From JAMPXD01 sp041481895 (lineage in GTDB: Bacteria; Desulfobacterota; Desulfuromonadia; Geobacterales; Geobacteraceae): DNA of 24,513 nt. The first letter of the stretch is position 1. Each line of letters opens with the position of its first letter. The notes under the pieces were generated by a model that was given only the letters and a program-made list of their open reading frames with translations, was not told where the DNA came from and made no database searches. Positions 7,713 to 14,471 of the stretch are shown in pieces. Both the position numbers and the translations under genes were made by a program. The stretch is taken from positions 1-24,513 of the forward strand of contig JBGPCQ010000028.1 in NCBI GenBank assembly GCA_041481895.1, given 5' to 3'.

Positions 7713-7964
7713 ATCGATGATTATGTGCATAATATATCTTACGAGCGATATTTCAACTATTATTTGTCGTCGTGTTTAAGACAGGGGTTAAGGCAAGGAT
7801 TGGGGATCAAGAGAAAAAAAAGACAAAAGCCGACAAAGCAGGCAAGGTTCCGCAGCATTCACGTGACCAGCCAACCGCGGCCATTATTGCCGGTACACCT
7901 CAACCCGGTACGGACCGGTCGTTTATCACGGTGCTCCGGGAAAAGCCCGTCCTCAGGAGGAAGG

Positions 7965-8726
7965 TCAATGTTCCCATCGTCCGAGGCCGTCCTTCTCCCC
8001 CGCCAGGGCCAGGAAGAATTCGCTTTGGGCGAATTTTTCAAAGAAGGCGGGTAGGAGCTTGATGCGGCGTCTAGTGATTTCGATCTCATGCCGGGCCCTC
8101 ATTTTCGTCAACACCCGGGTTGCCGTCTCGCGGGTGATTTGGACCCGGTCGGCAATGCTTTGGTGCGAGAAGACCGAGTTGATAATCACGCCGCTGCTGT
8201 CCAGTACCCCCAGGGTCTTGCCATAGCGTGCAAGGGTTGCCCTGATCTTTGCTTCCGCATCGCTCATCCCGATAATGGTTTGAAATACCCAGGCTTCCCG
8301 CAGGCGCCCGCAGAGCACCGCGTTGATCCCCCGCAAAGCCTTGTTGTTTTCCAGGAAGAATTCGTCAAACAGGCTCTTGGTAATCAACAGCAGCTTGCAC
8401 GGCTCCATGGCGATGACCGTGGCGAAATCGGTTTTGCCGTCGAGGAGACCCATGTCCCCGAAATAGTCGCCGCGCTGCCTGAACGCCATAACCCGCTCCT
8501 GTCCATCCCGGGTGATATCCACCACCTTGAGTCGGCCTTTAAGGATGATATACATCTGTTGATTCCGTTCGTCCGCCAGAAAGATGATTTCCCCTTTGCT
8601 GTATCGATAGACGTTGGCTTTATCGAGCAGCGCGGACAGTTCCCGGTCGGTGAAACAGACGAACATTGGGACTGACTTCACGACACTTTTCACAAGCTCT
8701 GGATCAATGCTCGTTCGAACCGGCAT
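7965..8726 (-). CDS. Crp/Fnr family transcriptional regulator
   Basis: A 253-aa cytosolic regulator. Residues about 20-140 form the cyclic-nucleotide-binding beta-barrel (FxxGDYFGDMGLLDG-type block near 84-97), followed by a dimer helix and a winged helix-turn-helix at about 187-208 (HQSIADRVQITRETATRVL). No cysteines are placed like the FNR iron-sulfur ligands, so oxygen sensing by that route is unlikely. The barrel block lacks the RxSA arginine-serine pair of cAMP-binding CRP, so the ligand is open. A hydrophobic tail of about 30 residues extends beyond the winged helix. The ATG at 8726 is chosen for AAGGAGG at 8731-8737; a TTG at 8762 would be 12 residues longer without such a site. It stands alone between non-coding stretches. 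Confidence 0.85.
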   Translation of the reverse strand: MPVRTSIDPELVKSVVKSVPMFVCFTDRELSALLDKANVYRYSKGEIIFLADERNQQMYIILKGRLKVVDITRDGQERVMAFRQRGDYFGDMGLLDGKTDFATVIAMEPCKLLLITKSLFDEFFLENNKALRGINAVLCGRLREAWVFQTIIGMSDAEAKIRATLARYGKTLGVLDSSGVIINSVFSHQSIADRVQITRETATRVLTKMRARHEIEITRRRIKLLPAFFEKFAQSEFFLALAGEKDGLGRWEH

Positions 8727-8779
8727 ATACCCTCCTTGTCCGGATCTGTCTTTGTTGTGCAATCCTTCATAAGCAGACT

Positions 8780-9102
8780 TGAGCGGTTATTCGGCCCATA
8801 TCCTGGAGATCGTTCCGCTGCTTACGTCGCTGTTGCATCCGGGCGGCTGGACCGGGCGGCTGACCTGGAAACTGAAGATGGAAGCATTCACGTGGATCAA
8901 ACCGGGGTATTTCATCACGGTTTCAGTCGCGAACGGATGACGGAGATGCTCATCACGTCGGGTATTTACGACAATGGCATTAGCACCGCAACAACTATTG
9001 ACAAGGGAGTTCGTAGCTACCCGGTTCTTCAGGCTGCCGCCCGGGCTTGGTGCCCCACATCGGCAGATGAAAAAAGGCCGGTCAAAGGTGACCGGCTTTT
9101 TT
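8780..9102 (+). ncRNA. Speculative structured ncRNA ending at the 9070-9102 terminator
   Basis: Upstream of the strong terminator, CTGCCG (9034-9039) pairs with CGGCAG (9061-9066), with GGGC-TTGGT-GCCC nested inside, which would stack against the terminator hairpin. The + strand from about 8800 to 9010 carries about eight GGA triplets, several as single-strand-compatible TGGA or CGGA, a pattern seen in CsrA-sequestering RNAs. The 5' end is not defined; only a poor promoter (TTGAGC near 8780) is visible. The - strand could equally be the transcribed one. Confidence 0.22.
9070..9102. terminator. Strong bidirectional intrinsic terminator
   Basis: Perfect 8-bp stem GCCGGTCA / TGACCGGC (9077-9084, 9089-9096) with loop AAGG, flanked by six A on the left and six T on the right, so it can terminate from both sides. 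No annotated gene ends next to it: the PEP-CTERM gene (-) stops 355 bases away. This points to an unannotated transcript or a long 3' UTR. Confidence 0.8.
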
Positions 9103-9116
9103 CCGCATACCATGAA

Positions 9117-9381
9117 GGGTCAGATCTCAACCGACTACGACGTCAAGAGGGGGAAGTCCAGAGGAACATTGTTTATATGTTGACCAACTCCCTGGATACA
9201 GCAAAGGGGACAGGCTGAAATTCATAAAAGCAGCCTGTCCCCTATTTTCTGTCGATATGCCGAAGGGGAAAACAAGGCTGGCATTCCCGACCCATGTGGC
9301 CGCATACCTGTCCCCGGGCCCCTATCCGATGCAGACGGCATAGGGTTATTCCCGTTTAAAGGTCAGACCATTACTGACTCC
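9117..9381. repeat. Cluster of REP/RAYT-like repeat relics
   Basis: Three short pieces resemble the flanks of REP-associated tyrosine transposase elements as I recall them: GGGTCAGATCTCAAC (9117-9131), the AGGGGACAGGCTG inverted repeat (9205-9243), and GGTCAGACC followed by TTACTGACTCCC (from 9361). No transposase is present. Repeat-family membership is from memory of similar sequences, not from a search. Confidence 0.35.
9205..9243. repeat. Perfect 13-bp inverted repeat (hairpin)
   Basis: AGGGGACAGGCTG (9205-9217) and CAGCCTGTCCCCT (9231-9243) are perfect complements around a 13-base loop. The following ATTTTC on the + strand gives weak terminator character. It is downstream of the PEP-CTERM gene (214 bases past its stop) and may shape the 3' end of that transcript. 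Confidence 0.75.
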
Positions 9382-9456
9382 CTCTTGATAATTTATTATG
9401 AATGTCCCCGGGTTTGTATCCTTTCTTGTGTGTATGGTGGTTGCCTATCGGAAAGA

Positions 9457-10176
9457 TTATCCCCGCCGAAACAATTTCTTGCTGAAGACTAATCCCAGCA
9501 GCCCACTCCCGAGCAGAATCCATGTTCCCGGCTCAGGCACTGGAGCACCGACCGGGTCAGCAGTGAGCTGCAGGTTAGCATAGTCAATCCGGAAGTCGTT
9601 GTAGCTGCCAAAATCAGGGGCTATCACAAGATTCATGAACTTACCATCAGCCAAGTAATCTCCCAACCCCAAGGCGAGAAGATCAATGGAGAAATTAGCA
9701 TATTCTCGAGTTATTCGTTGCCGATCCCAGGATAGGGGGCTTGAGCCGACAAACAGGTATGAATCACGGAATAAGGGTGCCGATCCAAGTGTAAAAATTT
9801 TTTCAGACAACACAGAGTTGCCGTCAGATATCCCGGCTTTGATAATCACCTTTTCACGTGCCGCATCATTGGAAGAAATTGTAAAATTCAGGTGCGCATC
9901 GAGGATGTTATATTGGCCAACAAATCCGCCGGCATCTGTGGTGGGACTCCAGCTGCTAATGATGTTGCGTTCCGTGTCCTTGAGAACTGCCGAATCCCCG
10001 GGTCCGGCAACGTTGAAGCCAATGCTGGCAACCCATCCTTGTCGGACGTCCATATAGATGCCGTCTTTTTGGCCCCCGAGAAACGTTTCGGAGAAGGTTA
10101 CGGGCACGGCTTCAGCCGCACTGCCAAGAACTGTAAGAATAACGGCTATTATGAGCAGTTGAATTGTCGTTTTCAT
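9457..10176 (-). CDS. PEP-CTERM sorting-signal protein (exosortase substrate)
   Basis: A 239-aa exported protein. Seen: an N-terminal signal peptide (about residues 1-23, cleavage after AEA), a beta-rich middle without a named domain, and a C-terminal sorting signal from about residue 213: VPEPGTW, a hydrophobic helix (ILLGSGLLGLVFS) and the basic end KKLFRRG. Such proteins are cleaved by an exosortase at the PEP motif and released or attached at the cell surface, often in step with exopolysaccharide. The ATG at 10176 has AAGGAGG at 10181-10187. A sigma-54-type promoter at 10222-10235 and a 41-bp dyad at 10297-10337 precede it, consistent with control by PrsK-PrsR encoded about 4 kb away. No exosortase gene is in the window. 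The molecular role of the middle region is unknown. Confidence 0.9.
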   Translation of the reverse strand: MKTTIQLLIIAVILTVLGSAAEAVPVTFSETFLGGQKDGIYMDVRQGWVASIGFNVAGPGDSAVLKDTERNIISSWSPTTDAGGFVGQYNILDAHLNFTISSNDAAREKVIIKAGISDGNSVLSEKIFTLGSAPLFRDSYLFVGSSPLSWDRQRITREYANFSIDLLALGLGDYLADGKFMNLVIAPDFGSYNDFRIDYANLQLTADPVGAPVPEPGTWILLGSGLLGLVFSKKLFRRG

Positions 10177-10221
10177 GACGCCTCCTTGATCGAGTAATAG
10201 GATTAGGCTATTAAATTATTA

Positions 10222-10235
10222 GCAATTAACATGCC
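10222..10235 (-). promoter_or_regulatory. Candidate sigma-54 (-24/-12) promoter of the PEP-CTERM gene
   Basis: The - strand reads CGGCATGTTAATTGCT. GG (10235-10234) and GC (10223-10222) have the exact sigma-54 spacing; GGCA and TTGCT match the consensus, while the first T and the C after GGCA differ. Predicted transcription start is near 10210, giving a leader of about 34 bases with a good ribosome site. Confidence 0.65.
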
Positions 10236-10296
10236 GTATTGTATGTACTTGATTTACAGAGCAATTAGTGGCAGTGATTCCTGACTACGCAAGAAA

Positions 10297-10337
10297 GTGT
10301 AAAAATTACCGACGCTATTTGTTGGTAAAGTTTACAC
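10297..10337. promoter_or_regulatory. 41-bp inverted repeat, putative PrsR enhancer site
   Basis: GTGTAAAAATTACCGAC (10297-10313) and, on the other strand, GTGTAAACTTTACCAAC (10337-10321) agree at 14 of 17 positions and are separated by 7 bases. The dyad centre is about 107 bp upstream of the predicted sigma-54 start, a usual place for a dimeric NtrC-type activator. The same motif recurs at 7574-7611. Confidence 0.6.
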
Positions 10338-10440
10338 ATAGGGAAAAGCGCCTACCATGATCTGTGCTGGTGAATTCAAAGGGACTTCATGTGACTGATT
10401 CTAAAAATCAGTGTGTCGGGGATGCATATTAACCGCGCTC

Positions 10441-10470
10441 TTGCAATCCCCCCCTCCTCTCCTCTATAAT
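10441..10470 (+). promoter_or_regulatory. Sigma-70 promoter of selU
   Basis: TTGCAA (10441-10446) and a perfect TATAAT (10465-10470) are separated by 18 bases. The start would be near 10477, about 21 bases before the chosen TTG start codon. Confidence 0.65.
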
Positions 10471-10497
10471 GGGGTCACTTTGCAAGGAGAACCGCCA

Positions 10498-11535
10498 TTG
10501 CCTGAAACTGTACCCTTCCACGAATCCCTCCTCGCCACCCATCTGGCGGTCGATGTCCGTACTCCGCTCGAGTACGGGGAAGACCATATCCCCGGGGCAA
10601 TCAATGTTCCGCTCCTCACCAACGAGGAGCGGGTGGAAATCGGCACCCTCTACAAGCAGACCGGCCCCCACGAAGCGAGGGTGCGGGGGCTGGAGCTGAC
10701 CGCCCACCGCTTCCCGGCCATGGTCGCCGCCATTGCTGAAGCTGCCGCCGGCCGGCCGGCCCTCGTCTATTGCTGGCGCGGAGGTCTCCGCAGCAAGACC
10801 ATGGTTGCCATTCTGGAGCTGACCGGTTTCAAAGCGGTACAGCTCCATGGAGGCTACAAGGGGTTCCGCAGCCATGTCACGGGCTATTTCGAGCGGTTTT
10901 GTCCCCCCGGTCCCCTCGTGGTGCTCCACGGCATGACCGGCATCGGCAAGACTTCATTCCTGCTCGGTCTCAAAGGAATTGATTTTTCCGTGGTCGACCT
11001 TGAAGGCCTTGCCTGCCATCGGGGGTCCGCGTTCGGAGAACTGGGACTCACCCAGGACCTCTCCCAGAAGCGCTTCGAAACCCTGCTCTGGGATACTTTC
11101 CGCAATTTCCCCCAGGGAAAACCGGTTATTGTCGAAGGGGAAAGCAACCGGATCGGCAAAGTATCGCTGCCGGGAAACTTTTACGAGGTCATGCGGGAAA
11201 GCTGTAAGGTCTGGTGCGAGGCTTCCCTGGAAACCCGGGTCCGGCGGCTTATTGACGAATACGGCCGCCCGGAGTATGGGGAGGGAATGACAGCGGCCCT
11301 GTTAAAGATAAAAAAGCGGCTGGGGGGTGAAAAACATGCGGAGATCGCCGGCTATCTTTCCCGCTGGGAGATGGAGCCGTTCATGACCGAACTCATCCGC
11401 CAGTACTATGACAAGGTCTATTATAAAACGAGGGACTGGGAGGAGGATCTGACCCTCTCACTGGAAGATTACGGGAAGGCGGAGCGGGAACTGGCAGGGT
11501 TTATGAAAATTGTCCTGCCGCGCCGCTCTGCATAA
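10498..11535 (+). CDS. selU: tRNA 2-selenouridine synthase
   Basis: Cytosolic enzyme (also called MnmH or YbbB) that exchanges sulfur for selenium at the wobble 2-thiouridine of tRNAs, using selenophosphate and a geranylated intermediate. Seen: N-terminal rhodanese domain with VDVRTPLEY (18-26) and the active-site loop CWRGGLRS with Cys92; then a P-loop domain with Walker A GMTGIGKT (145-152). Length is 345 aa, normal for the family. The start is taken as TTG at 10498 because AAGGAG (10484-10489) sits 8 bases upstream and the TATAAT box ends at 10470; an upstream in-frame ATG at 10411 would begin before the promoter. The stop is 3 bases from that of the convergent DUF1820 gene. The selenophosphate synthetase needed for selenium supply is not in the window. 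Confidence 0.92.
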   Translation: MPETVPFHESLLATHLAVDVRTPLEYGEDHIPGAINVPLLTNEERVEIGTLYKQTGPHEARVRGLELTAHRFPAMVAAIAEAAAGRPALVYCWRGGLRSKTMVAILELTGFKAVQLHGGYKGFRSHVTGYFERFCPPGPLVVLHGMTGIGKTSFLLGLKGIDFSVVDLEGLACHRGSAFGELGLTQDLSQKRFETLLWDTFRNFPQGKPVIVEGESNRIGKVSLPGNFYEVMRESCKVWCEASLETRVRRLIDEYGRPEYGEGMTAALLKIKKRLGGEKHAEIAGYLSRWEMEPFMTELIRQYYDKVYYKTRDWEEDLTLSLEDYGKAERELAGFMKIVLPRRSA

Positions 11536-11538
11536 AAC

Positions 11539-11883
11539 CTAAGCCTTTCCCGGACCTTTATCAGGTTTGAACAGAGGCTGGGGGACTGGTGCGGGAACGT
11601 CGCCAGGAGAAGCCAGGTGGAGAATTTTCCCCGTTCCCTCTCTCTCCACCTCGTCAATCCTGATAACGGAATGAAAGGGAATATGGGTTTTGTTGACCCC
11701 GTTGAATTCCAGCTTGAGCTGTTCCTCGGTCGGATCGACAACAAGGGTCGTCTTTTCGCCGAACAGGATATCCTCTACCTCCACGAACCCGTATATCTCG
11801 CTGGAGGTCACCCGCCGGGCGTAAATCTCGTAGACCTTTCCCTGATTTGTAAAAATTATCTTAAAGATCTGTTTTTTCATCAT
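11539..11883 (-). CDS. DUF1820 family protein
   Basis: A 114-aa cytosolic protein resembling the DUF1820 family: the run FTNQGKVYEIYAR, then YGFVEVEDILFGE, VVDPTEEQLKLEF and IPFHSVIRIDEVE are its characteristic blocks. No catalytic residues are evident, and the family function is unknown. The C-terminal 25 residues are proline-rich and probably disordered. The ATG at 11883 is preferred because GGAGGA lies 8-9 bases upstream; the next ATG follows at once (11880). It stands 75 bases behind the DUF2156 gene on the same strand and may be co-transcribed. It converges with selU with only 3 bases between the stops, so no room exists for a conventional terminator there. Confidence 0.8.
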   Translation of the reverse strand: MMKKQIFKIIFTNQGKVYEIYARRVTSSEIYGFVEVEDILFGEKTTLVVDPTEEQLKLEFNGVNKTHIPFHSVIRIDEVEREGTGKILHLASPGDVPAPVPQPLFKPDKGPGKA

Positions 11884-11958
11884 CGTATCTTCCTCCGAGA
11901 CCCACCGCACGCTCCCCACAGTCGAGTGCCATTCCTCCCTCCCCCTTGACGGGAAGGG

Positions 11959-12840
11959 TCATTCCGCTTTCCTGATCCGGAGCTTCTTTACCAGTTCCAC
12001 GGGATGATACGACAGCTTGGATTCCCGCAGATTCGGCTCGCCCAGATCCTGTTCCCGGTTGACATAGCTGCAGTCGGTGAAGAGAAGACGGTTGAACTCC
12101 CGGTCGATCAACTGGTAGAGCCCGTCCAGAAACGGGTCGGCTTTTTCGAAATGACAGACGGAGGTCTCCCGGTTCAATCTTTCGCCAAGCACGAATCCCT
12201 TCACTTCACCTGCCACGAGCACCACGAGCCCCTCCAGTCCCAGCGCGGCAGCCAGCATGAGCCCTTCCCGGGCGGCTGCGGTTTCAAGGACAATGGAGCG
12301 GCTCTCGATGCCGGAACGTACTCTCCGCCATTCCTCCAGGAGAGCGAGGCACCCTTCCAGCTGTTTTTCCGAATAAGGCACGATGTCATACTCATGTCTG
12401 CCGGCAAAATAGTTGATCCGGTTCTTTTTCTTGTGAAAGCGATTTCCGGGCAGTTCCGCCAGGTCGCTTCTCAGATACAGATAATCGAAATTATCGCGAT
12501 CTTCGGACACTTCGATATTCCTCCCCCGAAGATGCGCGGCAATAAAATCTTCATCAGCGCCGTACAGGGTGAGACCGTCGGCAAGCAGCAGTTCAGTTGC
12601 CGTTTCGATCTCCCCCGACAGCGGAGGAAGAAAATAGGGGGTGTCGTTATTCCCTTTCGCCAGAACAACAAGGGAATTCCCGGCGAATGTAATCCGGTAT
12701 GAGTGGGCCGTACGGAAAAGGTAAAGGCATGCGAACGTGAGTTCGGAAATGCGGGGCAGGAGAACTTCAAGGCAAGCGTCGATAAGTTGTTTGTCAGTTA
12801 ACTCGAAAGCCCTGCTGTCCGGATAACGGGGAACATCCAT
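11959..12840 (-). CDS. DUF2156 protein (phosphatidylglycerol lysyltransferase C-terminal-like, GNAT fold)
   Basis: A 293-aa soluble protein related to the C-terminal aminoacyl-transferase domain of MprF/LPG synthase, without its membrane flippase part. Seen: HKKKNRINYF near the middle, a GNAT-like stretch LEGLVVLVAGEVKGFVLGE, and the family signature FTDCSYVNREQDLGEPNLRESKLSYHP at the C-terminus (only parts quoted). Relatives of this size are often annotated as hypothetical; transfer of an amino acid to lipid or another acceptor is possible but unproven. The ATG at 12840 has AAGGAGG at 12845-12851; a TTG at 12894 would add 18 residues. A 12-bp palindrome lies about 100 bases upstream. It is followed by the DUF1820 gene. 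Confidence 0.8.
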   Translation of the reverse strand: MDVPRYPDSRAFELTDKQLIDACLEVLLPRISELTFACLYLFRTAHSYRITFAGNSLVVLAKGNNDTPYFLPPLSGEIETATELLLADGLTLYGADEDFIAAHLRGRNIEVSEDRDNFDYLYLRSDLAELPGNRFHKKKNRINYFAGRHEYDIVPYSEKQLEGCLALLEEWRRVRSGIESRSIVLETAAAREGLMLAAALGLEGLVVLVAGEVKGFVLGERLNRETSVCHFEKADPFLDGLYQLIDREFNRLLFTDCSYVNREQDLGEPNLRESKLSYHPVELVKKLRIRKAE

Positions 12841-12942
12841 ACTACCTCCTTCGCAGGCAGTTATATCAGAGATTCCGGCGAATAACATCCGCAATGAGGT
12901 GGAAAGAGACTTTGCCCTGGTTAATATTTTCAGGCACGAAGT

Positions 12943-12954
12943 TTATACGTATAA
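12943..12954. promoter_or_regulatory. 12-bp perfect palindrome upstream of the DUF2156 gene
   Basis: TTATACGTATAA is a perfect palindrome in the AT-rich 241-base gap between the DUF4149 and DUF2156 genes, 103 bases before the DUF2156 ATG. It is a possible operator, but short AT-rich palindromes occur by chance and no clear promoter could be placed around it. Confidence 0.25.
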
Positions 12955-13081
12955 GCATATCTATTTATGTCTTTCCACAATCAATGCCGCCATAAATCGC
13001 AGTCAATAACAGGTAGTTGTACTTATACAGCTTAATCGTTCAGCGAGGTTATTGTGCCTGTTACGGACTGCATTCGGCCTT

Positions 13082-13522
13082 TCACAACAGGATTACCAGA
13101 ACAACACCGCCGACAATGACCGTCAGGTTGCAGGCAGCAGAGATGCCGTGGAGGCGGGAAAACTCCTTGCGCAAAGGGTGGTCCTTGGGGGTCGTCACGA
13201 AGGAGGGAATTTCCTTCTTCAAGGCGGCAGCCTTCGGCTCGATGTAAAAAGCGCCGAACGAGGTCAGTGCGAGCATAACGATAATGATTACCAGTGAGGG
13301 AATGAAATTCCTCCCCCGGAGAACCAGGAGCGTGAGGAACCCGACCAGGCCGCAGCCGAGCCCCCAACGAAAATAGGCGGGGAATAGGAACCCGACGATC
13401 TGCCCGGCCATGTCCCGGTCGTACGCCTTGAAAAGAATCGGCGTCAGGACAAACGTGAAGATGGTGACGCCGCCGACCCACAAGGCTACCGCGAGGCGGT
13501 AGATGATGGCAACTATCTGCAT
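13082..13522 (-). CDS. DUF4149 integral membrane protein
   Basis: A 146-aa protein with four predicted membrane helices (about residues 5-28, 42-68, 74-92, 126-146) and the family-type start of an amphipathic ALWVGGVTIFTFVLTPILF stretch. DUF4149 relatives (TMEM205-like) have no established function. Here it is the last gene of the long envelope cluster: its ATG at 13522 is 35 bases after the nudC stop, with GGAG about 6 bases upstream. No copper-binding His or Met cluster is seen, so a CopD-type role is not supported. Confidence 0.8.
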   Translation of the reverse strand: MQIVAIIYRLAVALWVGGVTIFTFVLTPILFKAYDRDMAGQIVGFLFPAYFRWGLGCGLVGFLTLLVLRGRNFIPSLVIIIVMLALTSFGAFYIEPKAAALKKEIPSFVTTPKDHPLRKEFSRLHGISAACNLTVIVGGVVLVILL

Positions 13523-13557
13523 GATTTTCTCCTGTCATTCGTCGGGACAGGGCGACC

Positions 13558-14421
13558 CTAGCCCAAAGCGAATGTATCGATTATGTAGCGTGCTATGCTT
13601 CTCCTGGCAGGAAGTAAATCCGGCATTCTCCCGGCGCAGAACCAGCGGGCATCCTCTATCTCCGTTCCATCGACCCTGATTTCACCCCCGGCATAGTCGG
13701 CCACGAAGCCGGCCATCAACTGGCTCGGGAAGGGCCAATTCTGGCTCCCCACATAGCGGAGGTTTCCCACCCTGACTCTTGCCTCTTCCCCGACTTCCCG
13801 GTGCACGCACTCCTCCAGCGACTCACCCAGATCAACAAATCCGGCGATCAGGCTGTAGCGACCTTGGGGCCAAGCCGCTTTCCGGACCATGAGAAACTCG
13901 TCGCCGCGCTTTACGAGAACGATCATACAGGGATGGATATGGGGATAGTGCTCATGGCGGCACGACAGACAAATCTTCCCCCAGGAGCCGGATATCCGCG
14001 TCATTCCGCTGCCGCAGCGTGAGCAGATGGCGCTCAGTCTCTCCCATTGGACGATCTGATGGGCGAGCCCTCCCAGGGTCAGGAATCGGTCATCGAGACG
14101 CTCTTCTACGGAATTGAAGGGCTCCATCATGAACGGAGAAGGGGGGACAACTCCCTTGCCGATAGTCACGGCCCAAACCGGCCTCCCCTGCCACAAGCCG
14201 ATACAGAGTGGGGCGGCATTGCCGGGGTCAAGCCAGGCGGGCCGCTCCCCTTCGGGGAGTGAAAAGCCTTCATTAACTTGCCTGACCACCAGGGCGCTCC
14301 CCTGTAGGACGACCCAGTAACCGGGCCCTGTCGGCGTTACATCACCGGGCTTTAAGGGAGTGAATCCGTCCCGGATCACCGCACTGTTGAAAGGGAGGTT
14401 GAAACTGTCGATGTACGACAC
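13558..14421 (-). CDS. nudC: NAD(+)/NADH diphosphatase (Nudix, NudC family)
   Basis: Hydrolyses NAD(H) to NMN(H) and AMP, and in enterobacteria removes NAD caps from RNA. Seen: N-terminal NUDIX-like region, zinc ribbon with Cys133, Cys136, Cys151 and Cys154 (CSRCG, CLSC), Nudix box at about 194-216 (GFVDLGESLEECVHREVGEE), and the NudC signature as SQNWPFPSQ (226-234). Two departures from the consensus: the late Nudix glycine (EExG) is Arg215, and the SQPWPFP proline is Asn. The metal-binding REVGEE core is intact, so activity is expected. Length is 287 aa. The start is GTG at 14421 with AAGGA about 8 bases upstream. It follows rodA by 50 bases on the same strand; co-transcription with shape genes is plausible, a functional tie less so. 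Confidence 0.88.
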   Translation of the reverse strand: MSYIDSFNLPFNSAVIRDGFTPLKPGDVTPTGPGYWVVLQGSALVVRQVNEGFSLPEGERPAWLDPGNAAPLCIGLWQGRPVWAVTIGKGVVPPSPFMMEPFNSVEERLDDRFLTLGGLAHQIVQWERLSAICSRCGSGMTRISGSWGKICLSCRHEHYPHIHPCMIVLVKRGDEFLMVRKAAWPQGRYSLIAGFVDLGESLEECVHREVGEEARVRVGNLRYVGSQNWPFPSQLMAGFVADYAGGEIRVDGTEIEDARWFCAGRMPDLLPARRSIARYIIDTFALG

Positions 14422-14471
14422 GATTAGTTCCTTATTAATGCTGAAAACGGCCCGATTTAAATTGATCCCAA

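Larger units (their letters stand above)
7210..7964. other. 755-base non-coding stretch: leader, sigma-54 promoter, enhancer pair, repeat-like element
   Basis: No convincing gene. From left to right it holds a structured leader for the small PilZ gene (7210-7399), a sigma-54-like promoter on the - strand (7411-7425), two tandem 17-bp motif copies (7574-7611), and a potentially folded 74-base element (7639-7712). From 7713 to 7964 I see nothing identifiable; it is the downstream side of the Crp-like gene. The base composition is more AT-rich than the coding parts. Two overlapping + frames here (from 7725 and 7772) lack ribosome sites and recognisable sequence and run into the Crp-like gene. 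Confidence 0.6.
8727..9456. other. 730-base non-coding stretch: possible ncRNA, strong terminator, REP-like relics
   Basis: I see no supported protein gene. Open frames exist on both strands (for example 8736-9218 + and 8787-9113 -), but they start without ribosome sites, read through an intrinsic terminator and show no family motif. The stretch contains a GGA-rich, hairpin-bearing segment (about 8780-9066), a bidirectional terminator (9070-9102), and three short sequences resembling REP/RAYT-type repeats (9117-9381). Confidence 0.55.
10177..10497. other. Divergent intergenic region between the PEP-CTERM gene and selU
   Basis: 321 non-coding bases holding, in order, the ribosome site and sigma-54 promoter of the PEP-CTERM gene (-), a 41-bp inverted repeat, and the sigma-70 promoter of selU (+). 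The inverted repeat lies 104 bases from the selU -35 element and on the far side of the sigma-54 promoter from the PEP-CTERM gene. Confidence 0.7.

Noticed and set aside
7725..8062. Two overlapping + frames (from 7725 and 7772)
   Set aside because: No ribosome site, low-complexity basic composition, and about 90 bases overlap the well-supported Crp-like gene on the other strand.
8736..9218. 160-aa open frame on + strand (and 8787-9113 on the - strand)
   Set aside because: No ribosome site at the starts, no family motif, and both run through a strong intrinsic terminator hairpin. More likely non-coding.
9789..9800. GTGTAAAAATTT, similar to the proposed PrsR motif
   Set aside because: Lies inside the PEP-CTERM coding sequence, single copy, without the CC half of the motif or a sigma-54 promoter in range. 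Probably chance.
10268..10284. TGGCAGTGATTCCTGA on + strand as a sigma-54 promoter towards selU
   Set aside because: The -12 GC is absent, and selU already has a well-spaced sigma-70 promoter.
11848..11860. TGTAAAAATTATC, a close match to the proposed motif
   Set aside because: Inside the DUF1820 coding sequence, unpaired, and no -24/-12 element was seen nearby.
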